DNA of 7,324 nt, from positions 1 to 7,324 of the forward strand of contig CAYQME010000089.1 of NCBI GenBank assembly GCA_964418645.1, in the 5' to 3' direction. This DNA is from JAADHG01 sp964418645. Lineage in GTDB: Bacteria > Bacteroidota > Bacteroidia > Flavobacteriales > Flavobacteriaceae. The translations under genes were made by a program, and so were the position numbers. The notes below the pieces were generated by a model. The model worked only from the letters and a program-made list of their open reading frames with translations. It searched no databases and was not told the DNA's origin. This document shows positions 1 to 6,956 of this stretch, in pieces. Numbering within the stretch: position 1 is the stretch's first letter; every line of letters begins with the position of its first letter.

Positions 1-65
1 GCATGTGGAATGTGTTTGTACCATGGTTTTGCTTTAGGTAAATTCTTGTTATGTTTTATACTCAT
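1..65 (-). CDS. Possible N-terminus of an unidentified gene, cut by the left edge
   Basis: An ATG at 65-63 opens a minus-strand frame that stays open to the window edge, giving only 21 codons (begins MSIKHNKNLP, then KAKPWYKHIPH). The start is basic and hydrophilic and is followed by an aromatic Trp-Tyr pair; it has no signal peptide within the visible part. It lies 83 bases downstream of the SCO gene on the same strand, so it could be the next gene of that operon. No Shine-Dalgarno sequence is visible, which is normal for this group. The family cannot be recognised from so short a piece. A competing plus-strand frame (1-78, ending TAA) is also open to the edge, so the assignment is tentative. 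Confidence 0.4.
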   Translation of the reverse strand, partial: MSIKHNKNLPKAKPWYKHIPH

Positions 66-148
66 ATATGGAAACTAAAGTAAAATAAAGAAAGTTAATG
101 ATCTACAGCTTTATTATTTTTTACAGATTTATAATGTAGGAGTTGAAA

Positions 149-775
149 TTAGTGTTTTAGAATTTTAATATCTCTAATTAATTGATTTATCTCATCATTG
201 TTTGTTCCATCATAAATACCTCGAATTCGCTTCTTTTTATCAACCAAAATAAAACGAGTTGTATGAATAAAATCCTGTAATCCGCCATCACCTTGATCTA
301 CTACCGCAAAATAGCTTTTACGAGCTAACTCGTAAATATGTTTTTTATTTCCAGTGGTTACATTCCATTTGGAATCGATCACACCTTTATCATCAGCATA
401 TTTTCGAAGTACTGAAATACTATCAATTTCTGGAGTTACCGATAGCGACAGGAACTTAATATCATCATCTTGTAAAAAAACATTTTGTATTTTTTCCATA
501 TTATTGGTCATAATTGGGCAAATGGTTGTACAACGTGTAAAAAAGAAATCGGTAACATAAATTTTATCTTTATAATCTTCTTGTGTAATCGTTTCACCAT
601 TTTGATTTGTTAAGTTGAAATCTGCTACCGTATGATTTTTATTTACCTTTTGAACACTTTTATCGACTAATTTTGGATTTAAATTAGCTGGATTATATAT
701 AGGGAGTTGCCTATCTGAAGATTGACAACCAAAGATTAAAACAACAAATAAGATAAATATATAACAGGGTTTCAT
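149..775 (-). CDS. SCO1/SenC/PrrC-family lipoprotein (copper chaperone / thiol-disulfide protein)
   Basis: This 208-residue protein belongs to the SCO family, thioredoxin-fold proteins that deliver copper to the CuA site of cytochrome c oxidase or act as envelope thiol-disulfide reductases. Seen in the sequence: a short hydrophobic signal ending in a lipobox at Cys17 (IFGC), predicting a membrane-anchored lipoprotein; the metal-binding CxxxCP motif at Cys82-Cys86-Pro87 (RCTTICP) after a strand rich in Phe; and the third ligand His171 in the context DFIHTTRFILVD. All three copper ligands are therefore present, and the length is normal for the family. It starts 8 bases after the stop of the TPR lipoprotein gene, so the two are almost certainly co-transcribed, TPR gene first. 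The ATG chosen gives a complete lipoprotein signal; there is no Shine-Dalgarno. No cytochrome oxidase gene is visible in the window, so the copper client is unknown. Family assignment is secure; the exact role is inferred. Confidence 0.93.
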   Translation of the reverse strand: MKPCYIFILFVVLIFGCQSSDRQLPIYNPANLNPKLVDKSVQKVNKNHTVADFNLTNQNGETITQEDYKDKIYVTDFFFTRCTTICPIMTNNMEKIQNVFLQDDDIKFLSLSVTPEIDSISVLRKYADDKGVIDSKWNVTTGNKKHIYELARKSYFAVVDQGDGGLQDFIHTTRFILVDKKKRIRGIYDGTNNDEINQLIRDIKILKH

Positions 776-783
776 ATAAAAAA

Positions 784-2460
784 TTAGATTACTTTTTGAT
801 TAAGAAATGCTTTTGCTTCTTTAAGTTCTGGTCTATCACTATTAACGTTTCTGGTAAGTTTTAATAAATCTTTAAAATACATGGTAGCTTTTTCTGTATT
901 ACCAGATTGCCTTGCAGCTATGGCAGCTCCATAAAGGCCATTAAACCTATTTGGGCTTCTTTTTAAATTAGCCTCGTAGGACACCAACGCTTCTAGAGGT
1001 CTATTCATTTCTATTAACATATCGCCCAAAAGCTCTATAGCCGGTAATACCTCACCAGGAGTTGCAGGGTGTTTCCCAGTTTCCGACTCCAATGTGGCGG
1101 CCTCATACATAAGTGCGAGGGCTTCTGTTTTATTGCCTTTTGCGAATTGTAACCAGCCTTCTGCCGCTTTAACCTGAATCAAGACCTGATCTGCCCTATA
1201 AGCATCTTCTAATTTTATGAGGCCCTGATGCAATGATTTTAGTATTTCTAAATCTTTAGAAGCCGAACTAATATCCCCCGTTTTTGCTGCACCCAAAACT
1301 CTGGCAAATCGCATGGCCGACATTTCCCAGGGGAAATTTTGCCATTCCACATCTGAAGGATGTTGCTTTAATTTGGCAGCTTCAGCCCATTTCCTGTTTT
1401 CTAAAAAAACACGTGGTGAAACAGCTCCAAAATTAAAAGGAGAGCCAGAACTACTTCCTCCTATGCTATGAATTGTCAATAGATATTCGTACTGCTTCAT
1501 GGCATTTAAGTTGTCTCCTTTTTGCAGATAAGCATAGACCAAATAATCCAAAGCATGAATTTCACGATTCCAATGGCCTTCCATTCCTGTCTCACCGGCA
1601 TAGCATTTAGCAGATGCAGCGGATCTTAAATTAGACTCTATGGACTCGTCCCACAGACCCAATCGGGTAAATATATGAGAGGGCATATGTTGTGCATGAG
1701 CGGAACCTGGTGCTATCTTGGCATATCGTCTGGCTGTAGATAATGCTAATTTAGCCAATTCGGGTTGATCATAATGATGAATGATATAATGAGCAATCCC
1801 CGGATGATTGGGCTGGTCTGGGAAAATGGATTCCAATATACTTCCCGCCTTTTTTTGTTTTGAATAACTTTTATCCTTTGAATCTGCTGTTGCAAATAGG
1901 GATAAGGCATAAAAAATGGCGGCTTCTTTATCGTCAGTATATTTTGAATAAAGAGCTTCCATCGGCTTTTCCATTTTTTTTGCTCGACTTAAATGATTAG
2001 TAGTTGACCAATCATTTTCGAAATATTTACTAATGGCATTAAAATAGTCTTGTTCTCGTTCTGTTTTTGATATAATTTCAGCAGCTTTGAGTACCTTTAT
2101 TGCTTTCTTATATCCTTCTTTGCTTGGTCCAAATTTAGGATGACGGAGAACGCTCATTGCAACACCCCAATAAGCCATGGCACAGTCTGGATCTGCATCT
2201 AAAACCTGAACAAAGGCTTTTTCAGCTTCGTTATATTCGAAAGAGTGCAATAGTGAAATTGCGAGATCAAAAGTCTCACGAATTTCGTAATTACAGTTCA
2301 AGGAAAAACTTACCTCTCCAAAAACATCTCCACCGCACAAAACAATTTCTCCTCGATTAAGATCGATAGAGTCTAATTCAGGATTAGGTTTAGAAGATTT
2401 GCTCTTACAAGCCAAAAAAGAAATAAATACAATGCCAAAAAATACCTTCACTGTTTTCAT
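784..2460 (-). CDS. Histidine-rich TPR-repeat lipoprotein of unknown function
   Basis: This 558-residue protein has a signal peptide with lipobox at Cys18 (FLAC) followed by KSKSSK, so it is predicted to be an exported lipoprotein. Helical tetratricopeptide-like repeats are visible early (about residues 62-105, with SFEYNEAEKAFVQVLDADP) and again at the C-terminus (about 470-540). The middle carries motifs I recall as a signature of one widespread uncharacterised TPR family: HPGIAHYIIHHYD (219-231), HAQHMPSHIFTRLGLWD (255-271) and HALDYLVYAYLQ (302-313). Together these place eight or more histidines close in sequence. Two cysteines (42 and 56) sit in the exported N-terminal region. It is the first gene of a pair with the SCO copper protein. 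No known reaction can be assigned; TPR folds usually bind proteins or peptides, and a metal-linked role is only suggested by the histidines and the neighbour. Much of the gene is richer in G+C than adjacent genes. Confidence 0.88.
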   Translation of the reverse strand: MKTVKVFFGIVFISFLACKSKSSKPNPELDSIDLNRGEIVLCGGDVFGEVSFSLNCNYEIRETFDLAISLLHSFEYNEAEKAFVQVLDADPDCAMAYWGVAMSVLRHPKFGPSKEGYKKAIKVLKAAEIISKTEREQDYFNAISKYFENDWSTTNHLSRAKKMEKPMEALYSKYTDDKEAAIFYALSLFATADSKDKSYSKQKKAGSILESIFPDQPNHPGIAHYIIHHYDQPELAKLALSTARRYAKIAPGSAHAQHMPSHIFTRLGLWDESIESNLRSAASAKCYAGETGMEGHWNREIHALDYLVYAYLQKGDNLNAMKQYEYLLTIHSIGGSSSGSPFNFGAVSPRVFLENRKWAEAAKLKQHPSDVEWQNFPWEMSAMRFARVLGAAKTGDISSASKDLEILKSLHQGLIKLEDAYRADQVLIQVKAAEGWLQFAKGNKTEALALMYEAATLESETGKHPATPGEVLPAIELLGDMLIEMNRPLEALVSYEANLKRSPNRFNGLYGAAIAARQSGNTEKATMYFKDLLKLTRNVNSDRPELKEAKAFLNQKVI

Positions 2461-2564
2461 AATTTACATTATTGTTAAAGCAGGCACTGTAAATGATGGA
2501 TTATGAAAGCATGACGAATATAAGAAAAATGAACGAGAATATAATTTTAGATAAAAATCTGATT

Positions 2565-3797
2565 CTATTTGCTTAAATTTTTTATGCGTTGTAATAAGGT
2601 TGGATGTGAATAATGCATAAATACATAGGCTTTATGAGGTGTTAAATTGCTTAAACTGTTTTTTGATAGTTTTTTTAATGACGTAATTAAATGTTTTCCA
2701 GTATAAGTTGACTTTGCATAATTATCGGCTTGATATTCGAACTTACGCGACATATAATTCATAATTAATCCAGTAATCTCACTTATAGGACTATAGAGTA
2801 AACCAAAAGCAATTAAACCTATATGAAAACTTGGTATCTCAACTCCTAAAGCATTTGAAAGTAATGGATTAGAAACGAGCAGCGATAAAAGATATAATGT
2901 TAATCCTGTTAAAGCAATGGAAGCGATAAGATTAAAAATGATGTGCTTACGTTTATAGTGACCAACTTCGTGTGCTAATACAGCAACTATTTCGTCATCA
3001 TCTAAATCCTTAATTAAAGTATCATAAAGAGTCACACGTTTTTCATTCCCAAAACCTGAAAAATATGCATTGGCTTTAGTGCTTCGTTTGGAACCATCTA
3101 TCACAAATATTTTGTTGAGTTTAAAACCTACGGATTTTGCATAAGCAGAAATTTTATTTCGTAATTCACCTTCCACTAGAGGTGTTTGTTTGTTAAATAA
3201 AGGCACGATAAGTCGTGAGTAAAACATGTTCATAAATACGGTAAATACAGTAACAAACGCCCAAGCATATAACCAGAAGGCGTTTCCGGTAAATTCGTAA
3301 AACCATACGATAAGTGCTAAAATACCACCTCCAATAATGGCTAGCATTAACCAACCTTTTATCTTATCTAAAATAAAGGTTTTCACAGTTGTTTTGTTGA
3401 AACCAAACTTTTCTTCAATAACAAAGGTTTTATAATAGGCAAAAGGTGTGGTAATAATATCGCTCGCCAACATGATAATGCCAAAGAAAATTAAAGCAAT
3501 TACAATGTTATTGTCGCTATAACTTCTCGCAATATTATCTACAAATTCAAAACCATCAAAATAGAAAAACCCAAGTGTTAACACTAAAGAAAATAATGAT
3601 GTGAAGTTTGAAAACTTATGATTTGTCGCTTTGTATAATTGCGATTTTTTATATTCCTCATCTTCGTAAACATCCTGTAATTCTGGAGGTAACGCATCAT
3701 TATAATGTTTTGCATTGAGTGTGTCTAGAATTTTGTCAATAACAAAATTGATGATTAGTATTGCTATAATTATGTAGAATAGAGTAGTACTTGTCAT
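2565..3797 (-). CDS. Ste24-like M48 family integral-membrane zinc metalloprotease
   Basis: This 410-residue protein is a full-length M48 peptidase of the Ste24/CAAX-protease branch, an enzyme buried in the membrane that cleaves membrane-associated or misfolded proteins. The zinc site is complete: HEVGH at 276-280 and the downstream glutamate Glu354 in SRKFEYQAD. Other family landmarks are the DGSKRSTKANAYFSGFG segment (234-250), which lines the catalytic chamber, and YSHPTLLQRI near the C-terminus. Hydrophobic segments lie at roughly 5-22, 65-85, 98-120, 150-168, 172-192, 287-308 and 325-345, matching the multi-pass architecture. In eukaryotes the family trims prenylated CAAX proteins; bacteria lack that pathway, so the bacterial substrate is unknown, with membrane protein quality control a reasonable guess. 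It lies downstream of the RNA methyltransferase on the same strand. Its start codon is only 9 bases from a palindromic repeat, with no promoter box of its own recognised. Confidence 0.95.
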   Translation of the reverse strand: MTSTTLFYIIIAILIINFVIDKILDTLNAKHYNDALPPELQDVYEDEEYKKSQLYKATNHKFSNFTSLFSLVLTLGFFYFDGFEFVDNIARSYSDNNIVIALIFFGIIMLASDIITTPFAYYKTFVIEEKFGFNKTTVKTFILDKIKGWLMLAIIGGGILALIVWFYEFTGNAFWLYAWAFVTVFTVFMNMFYSRLIVPLFNKQTPLVEGELRNKISAYAKSVGFKLNKIFVIDGSKRSTKANAYFSGFGNEKRVTLYDTLIKDLDDDEIVAVLAHEVGHYKRKHIIFNLIASIALTGLTLYLLSLLVSNPLLSNALGVEIPSFHIGLIAFGLLYSPISEITGLIMNYMSRKFEYQADNYAKSTYTGKHLITSLKKLSKNSLSNLTPHKAYVFMHYSHPTLLQRIKNLSK

Positions 3798-3806
3798 ATT
3801 TTTTAG

Positions 3807-3913
3807 GTCATTGCGAGACTTAGTATAAGTCGTGGCAATCTGTTTGTTTTATTGATTAAATTATTGTTTCAAGAATGAGATTGCTTCATCGTAAAAAAAC
3901 TCTTCGCAATGAC
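3807..3913. repeat. Palindromic intergenic repeat element (GTCATTGCG...CGCAATGAC)
   Basis: The element has nested inverted repeats. The outer ends GTCATTGCG (3807-3815) and CGCAATGAC (3905-3913) are perfect 9-base complements, with pairing continuing imperfectly inward. An inner pair, GCAATCT (3835-3841) and AGATTGC (3878-3884), is perfect over 7 bases. The left arm contains its own small hairpin, GACTTA-gta-TAAGTC (3817-3831). A 36-base AT-rich spacer separates the arms. I recall very similar GTCATTGCGAG...GGCAATCT sequences as scattered, non-coding repeats between genes in flavobacterial and other genomes; that is memory, not a search. The element fills nearly the whole gap between the RNA methyltransferase stop and the protease start and contains no coding frame. 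It is probably a MITE- or REP-like non-autonomous repeat and would form a folded region if transcribed. Confidence 0.8.
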
Positions 3914-3916
3914 ATT

Positions 3917-4714
3917 TCAATTAAATTTTCTTTGTCTTTTTGCTTCAAAAACAAGAATTCCTGCAGCAACCGAGACATTCATTGAGTCTATTTCGCCATG
4001 CATTGGTATAATAATGTTTTGAGTAGCATTGTTTAACCATTCATTAGTCAATCCTGTGGCTTCTGCACCTACTACAATTGCCGTTGGTTTTGTATAATTT
4101 TGAGTGTGATATTCTTCCGAGGTTTGTAAAGCTGCACAATAAATGTCAATGCTTTTTTCTTTAAGAAATTTTATAACCTCCGAAGTTGTACCAATGGCTA
4201 CTTGATTGGTAAAAACACAGCCAACACTCGATCGAATAATATTAGGATTATACAAATCTGTTTTTGGGTTTGCAATAATAACAGCATCCACATTGGCGGC
4301 ATCAGCTGTACGTAATAGTGCGCCAATATTACCAGGTTTTTCAGGAGCTTCAGCAACTAAAATTAACGGATTAGCATTATTTAAAGAAATACTTTTAATT
4401 GATAAATCTTTTGTTTTAGCAACAGCAATAATACCTTCAGTTGTTTCACGATAAGCCAATTTTTGATAGACGTCTTTTGAAATTTCTATAGCATTTGTTT
4501 GTTGATTTGTTAATTTGTTGAGTTGTGTTTCTGAAAACAATTCGGGATAAAACAAAATAGTTTCAAATTGGTAACCTCCTTTTATAGCTAAAGTAATTTC
4601 ACGCTCGCCTTCAATTAAAAATAAACCAGACTTTTTTCGTTCTCTTGATTTGTCTTTAAGCTGTATTAATTGCTTAATAAAGGGATTTTGTGTACTACTG
4701 ATTAGCTTTATCAT
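3917..4714 (-). CDS. TrmH/SpoU-family RNA 2'-O-methyltransferase
   Basis: This 265-residue protein is a SPOUT-class enzyme that transfers a methyl group from S-adenosylmethionine to a ribose 2'-hydroxyl in rRNA or tRNA. The N-terminal part (about 5-95) matches the SpoU substrate-binding domain, with the phrase LFLIEGEREI at 32-41. The C-terminal catalytic knot carries all three SpoU motifs: motif 1 around PGNIGALLRTADA (127-139, with Asn129 and Arg135), motif 2 VVGAEATGL (214-222, with Glu218), and motif 3 IPMHGEIDSMNVSVAAGI (236-253). Size and order are those of stand-alone cytoplasmic RlmB/TsnR-like enzymes. The target nucleotide cannot be deduced, so no gene symbol is given. Transcription probably starts just before the ATG from a TAnnTTTG box (4722-4729). 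It is divergent from the lipoprotein gene at 4789 and upstream of the M48 protease. Confidence 0.95.
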   Translation of the reverse strand: MIKLISSTQNPFIKQLIQLKDKSRERKKSGLFLIEGEREITLAIKGGYQFETILFYPELFSETQLNKLTNQQTNAIEISKDVYQKLAYRETTEGIIAVAKTKDLSIKSISLNNANPLILVAEAPEKPGNIGALLRTADAANVDAVIIANPKTDLYNPNIIRSSVGCVFTNQVAIGTTSEVIKFLKEKSIDIYCAALQTSEEYHTQNYTKPTAIVVGAEATGLTNEWLNNATQNIIIPMHGEIDSMNVSVAAGILVFEAKRQRKFN

Positions 4715-4721
4715 TTCGTGG

Positions 4722-4729
4722 CAAAAATA
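4722..4729 (-). promoter_or_regulatory. Bacteroidota-type -7 promoter box before the RNA methyltransferase
   Basis: Read on the minus strand this is TATTTTTG, an exact match to the Bacteroidota -7 consensus TAnnTTTG recognised by the primary sigma factor. Only 7 bases (CCACGAA) separate it from the ATG at 4714. Flavobacterial transcripts usually begin a few bases after this box, so the mRNA would have almost no leader. A convincing -33 TTG element at the usual spacing is not seen, so the call rests on the -7 box and its position. Confidence 0.5.
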
Positions 4730-4788
4730 GATTAATTATTGTAATTATTTTGTAGCTTAAACGTCAAAATACTAAACTAACAACTAAA

Positions 4789-5577
4789 ATGAAAAATATC
4801 ACACTTTTACTACTTATCACGGTTTTGTTTATTTCTTGTAAACAAGAAGCAAAAACAAACAAGAATCCAGAAGAAACTATTGAAGTTACTGCAAAAGAAT
4901 ATCCTGCAAACATTTCAAAAATATTTACTGCTCACGGAAATTTAGATACATGGAACACTATGCAATCTATGGTATTTACTATGCCAAAGCCAGATGGCGA
5001 TGAGATAACTAAAACTAATTTAAAATCGCGTAAATCATTAATAGAAATGCCTAATCATACAATTGGCTTTGATGGTAAAGATGTTTGGTTACAAAAAAAG
5101 GACACCATTGCTTATAAAGGAAATGCCAAGTTTTACCATAACCTTATGTTTTATTTTTATGCGATGCCTTTTGTAATAGCCGATGATGGTATTGTTTATA
5201 AAGATGTAGCACCATTAACTTTTGAAGGTAAAGACTATCCTGGAATATTAATTTCTTATGATGCTGGAATAGGAGAGTCACCAGACGATGAATATATTCT
5301 TTATTATGATAGAGACACTAACAAGATGGCATGGTTAGCTTATACTGTTACGTTTTTCTCAAAATCAAAGAGCAAAGAGTTTCATTTAATTAAATATGAT
5401 GCTTGGCAAGAAGTGAATGGGTTGCTTCTGCCTAAGACTTTTAAATGGTATCATTTTGAAGATAAAGTAGTAGGCGATTTCCAAAGAGAAATGAATTTTG
5501 TTAATGTATCTACTTCAATAATTCCACCAGATGAAGGCTTATTTAAAAAACCTGAAGATGCTAAAATTATAGAATAA
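4789..5577 (+). CDS. DUF6503-like exported lipoprotein of unknown function
   Basis: This 262-residue protein begins with a classic short lipoprotein signal: MKN, a leucine/isoleucine-rich core, and a lipobox at Cys17 (FISC) followed by KQEAKTNKN. The mature part resembles the DUF6503 family that I recall as common in flavobacteria; recognisable points are YPANISKIFTAHGNLDTWNTM (38-58), FDGKDVWL (94-101), the aromatic stretch FYFYAMPFVIADDGIVY (121-137) and LLLPKTFKWY (212-221). The pattern of alternating strands suggests a beta-rich, LolA/outer-membrane-lipoprotein-carrier-like barrel, but that is inference. No catalytic motif is visible. It stands alone on the plus strand, divergent from the methyltransferase and ending at a terminator shared with the convergent amidohydrolase. 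The start is fixed by the signal peptide; no Shine-Dalgarno is obvious. Being a real gene is certain; the family name is moderately certain. Confidence 0.88.
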   Translation: MKNITLLLLITVLFISCKQEAKTNKNPEETIEVTAKEYPANISKIFTAHGNLDTWNTMQSMVFTMPKPDGDEITKTNLKSRKSLIEMPNHTIGFDGKDVWLQKKDTIAYKGNAKFYHNLMFYFYAMPFVIADDGIVYKDVAPLTFEGKDYPGILISYDAGIGESPDDEYILYYDRDTNKMAWLAYTVTFFSKSKSKEFHLIKYDAWQEVNGLLLPKTFKWYHFEDKVVGDFQREMNFVNVSTSIIPPDEGLFKKPEDAKIIE

Positions 5578-5578
5578 A

Positions 5579-5618
5579 AAAAGCGAGTCTCCTGATAACT
5601 ATCGGGAGACTCGCTTTT
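5579..5618. terminator. Bidirectional intrinsic terminator between convergent genes
   Basis: A long hairpin is formed by AAAAGCGAGTCTCC (5579-5592) and its exact complement GGAGACTCGCTTTT (5605-5618). Pairing continues through one T-G wobble (5593/5604) and GATA/TATC, leaving a very small loop. It starts directly after the stop codon of the plus-strand lipoprotein gene and lies 17 bases past the stop of the minus-strand amidohydrolase gene. On the minus strand the stem is followed by seven T residues (A-run at 5576-5582), a strong U-tract; on the plus strand the run is four T. It should therefore stop both transcripts, more efficiently on the minus strand. Confidence 0.93.
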
Positions 5619-5635
5619 CAGTTTCAATAAAAATA

Positions 5636-6937
5636 TTATTCTGCTTTATATTTATTACTATAGCGTTCCCAAAGTGTTGTTTGGTGACTTTCTAAACTAA
5701 TTTCTCTACCATCAATAAAAGCATGAGATAAAATGTTTGTTCTCATATCTAATGCATCACCTTCACTAATAAATAAGGTGGCACTTTTACCGTTTTCAAG
5801 AGTTCCATAATTAGTATCGATTCCTAATATTTTAGCAGTATTCGAGGTTATCAATTTTAATGCTTCTTCTTTGTCCATGCCTTGCCCTACAACTTGTCCT
5901 GCTTGAAAAGGTAAATTACGAGCGTTTGCACGTTCCATTTGTCCACTATTTTGTAAGCCAACTAGAATACCTTGGTCAGTCAATAACTTTGCTAATTTAT
6001 AGGGAAAGTCATAATCATCATCATCACTATTTGGTCTGCTATGGGTTCTCATTACCAATACAGGAATATTATTAGCTTTTAAAAGTGACGCTACTTTATT
6101 TGCTTGATATCCACCAACAATAACCATATTTTTAATACCATTTTCTTTTGCAAAATCTACCGCATCTGTAATTCCTTTTTCATCATTAACATGTATATAT
6201 AATTTTTGAGAACCATCGAATAATCCTTGCATAGCATCAAAAGGAAGATTATCCGTTGCTTTATTCCCTTTTAGATAGGCTTTACTTTCGGTAATAAAAG
6301 CATTAATTTTATCAATATTTTCAGAATAATTTTTGTTTGCTTTTAACCCAGGTTCTTCACCTAACCACCAACGTCCTCTCGTAAAACTGTTTGGCCAATT
6401 TAAATGGATACCATCATCAACTTTTAACGCAGCATCTTCCCAATTCCAAGCATCGAATTGTACGATAGATGAGGTTCCAGAAAATGTGCCACCTCGAGGC
6501 GTAATTTGTCCTATTAAAACACCATTTGGGCGCATGCTTTCTACAACTTTAGATTCGGCATTATACGCAATGAGGCTTCGAATATGAGGATTCATAGTGC
6601 CTAATTCTTGAGTATCATTGGTAGCTCTTACGGCTCCAATTTCTTGCAATCCGAGTGTTGTATTTGGGGCAATAAACCCAGGATAAACATGTTTACCTTT
6701 GGCATTAATAACAGTTCCTTTATAAGGAATTTTTGATGTTAAACCATTTACACAAGCTGTTATTTTCCCGTTTTCGACAATAATTATACTATTTTCTATA
6801 ACTGTGCCATTACCAATATGTGCTGTTGCACCAACAATAGTAAAGGCTTCTTTTTGTTTTGTAGCTGGTGTTTGTTGTGCAAAACTCATTGTGATACTCA
6901 ACAAAAAAAGTGCAGATATATATATAAATTTTTTCAT
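5636..6937 (-). CDS. Secreted amidohydrolase-superfamily protein lacking the metal-site residues
   Basis: This 433-residue protein has a Sec signal peptide, MKKFIYISALFLLSITMSFA, with likely cleavage before Gln21, so it is periplasmic or secreted. The amidohydrolase fold is recognisable: the small beta-sandwich opening (about 31-60, IIVENGKITACV), the junction PGFI at 86-89, and the C-terminal NLPFQAGQVVGQGMDKEEALKLITSNTAKILGI with LENGKSATLFIS closing the sandwich. The catalytic signature is missing. The usual PGxIDxHxH reads PGFIAPNTT (86-94), the second barrel histidine region reads VGGYQA (274-279), and the final aspartate region reads LQNSG (328-332). Only His249 (YIHV) remains at a ligand-like place. 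The protein is therefore probably non-catalytic. It follows a second amidohydrolase gene by 19 bases in the same operon, suggesting a subunit or accessory role. The start is supported by the signal peptide and an A-rich stretch (GAAAAAAG) just before the ATG. Confidence 0.9.
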   Translation of the reverse strand: MKKFIYISALFLLSITMSFAQQTPATKQKEAFTIVGATAHIGNGTVIENSIIIVENGKITACVNGLTSKIPYKGTVINAKGKHVYPGFIAPNTTLGLQEIGAVRATNDTQELGTMNPHIRSLIAYNAESKVVESMRPNGVLIGQITPRGGTFSGTSSIVQFDAWNWEDAALKVDDGIHLNWPNSFTRGRWWLGEEPGLKANKNYSENIDKINAFITESKAYLKGNKATDNLPFDAMQGLFDGSQKLYIHVNDEKGITDAVDFAKENGIKNMVIVGGYQANKVASLLKANNIPVLVMRTHSRPNSDDDDYDFPYKLAKLLTDQGILVGLQNSGQMERANARNLPFQAGQVVGQGMDKEEALKLITSNTAKILGIDTNYGTLENGKSATLFISEGDALDMRTNILSHAFIDGREISLESHQTTLWERYSNKYKAE

Positions 6938-6956
6938 CTTTTTTCAGTTTATAAGA

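Noticed and set aside
84..115. AATAAAG...CTTTATT inverted repeat downstream of the SCO gene, followed by a T-run on the plus strand
   Set aside because: Only 7 A/T-rich pairs with an 18-base loop, and the T-run lies on the wrong side for the minus-strand SCO transcript; expected by chance in such AT-rich DNA.
2515..2522. TATATTCG on the minus strand upstream of the TPR gene as a possible -7 box
   Set aside because: One mismatch to TAnnTTTG, no TTG at the -33 spacing, and more than 50 bases from the start codon; not enough to call a promoter.
2549..2560. AGAT-AAAA-ATCT hairpin in the gap after the protease gene
   Set aside because: A four-base A/T-rich stem is too weak to call a terminator; the 104-base gap otherwise shows no clear element.
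4746..4752. TATTTTG upstream of the DUF6503-like gene as a plus-strand -7 box
   Set aside because: One base shorter than TAnnTTTG and no -33 element at the expected spacing; a promoter must exist in this divergent gap but cannot be placed.
6013..6031. Short ATC/TCA trinucleotide run inside the amidohydrolase gene
   Set aside because: It encodes an acidic loop (SDDDDYD) in frame; a handful of repeated aspartate codons is not a meaningful microsatellite.
5860..6587. Plus-strand open frames inside the amidohydrolase gene (5860-6075 and 6333-6587), and similar ones at 354-560, 2157-2360, 4206-4454, 6818-7000 and 6978-7160
   Set aside because: They lie wholly or mostly antisense to well-supported genes, have low-complexity or unconvincing protein sequence, and show no start signals.
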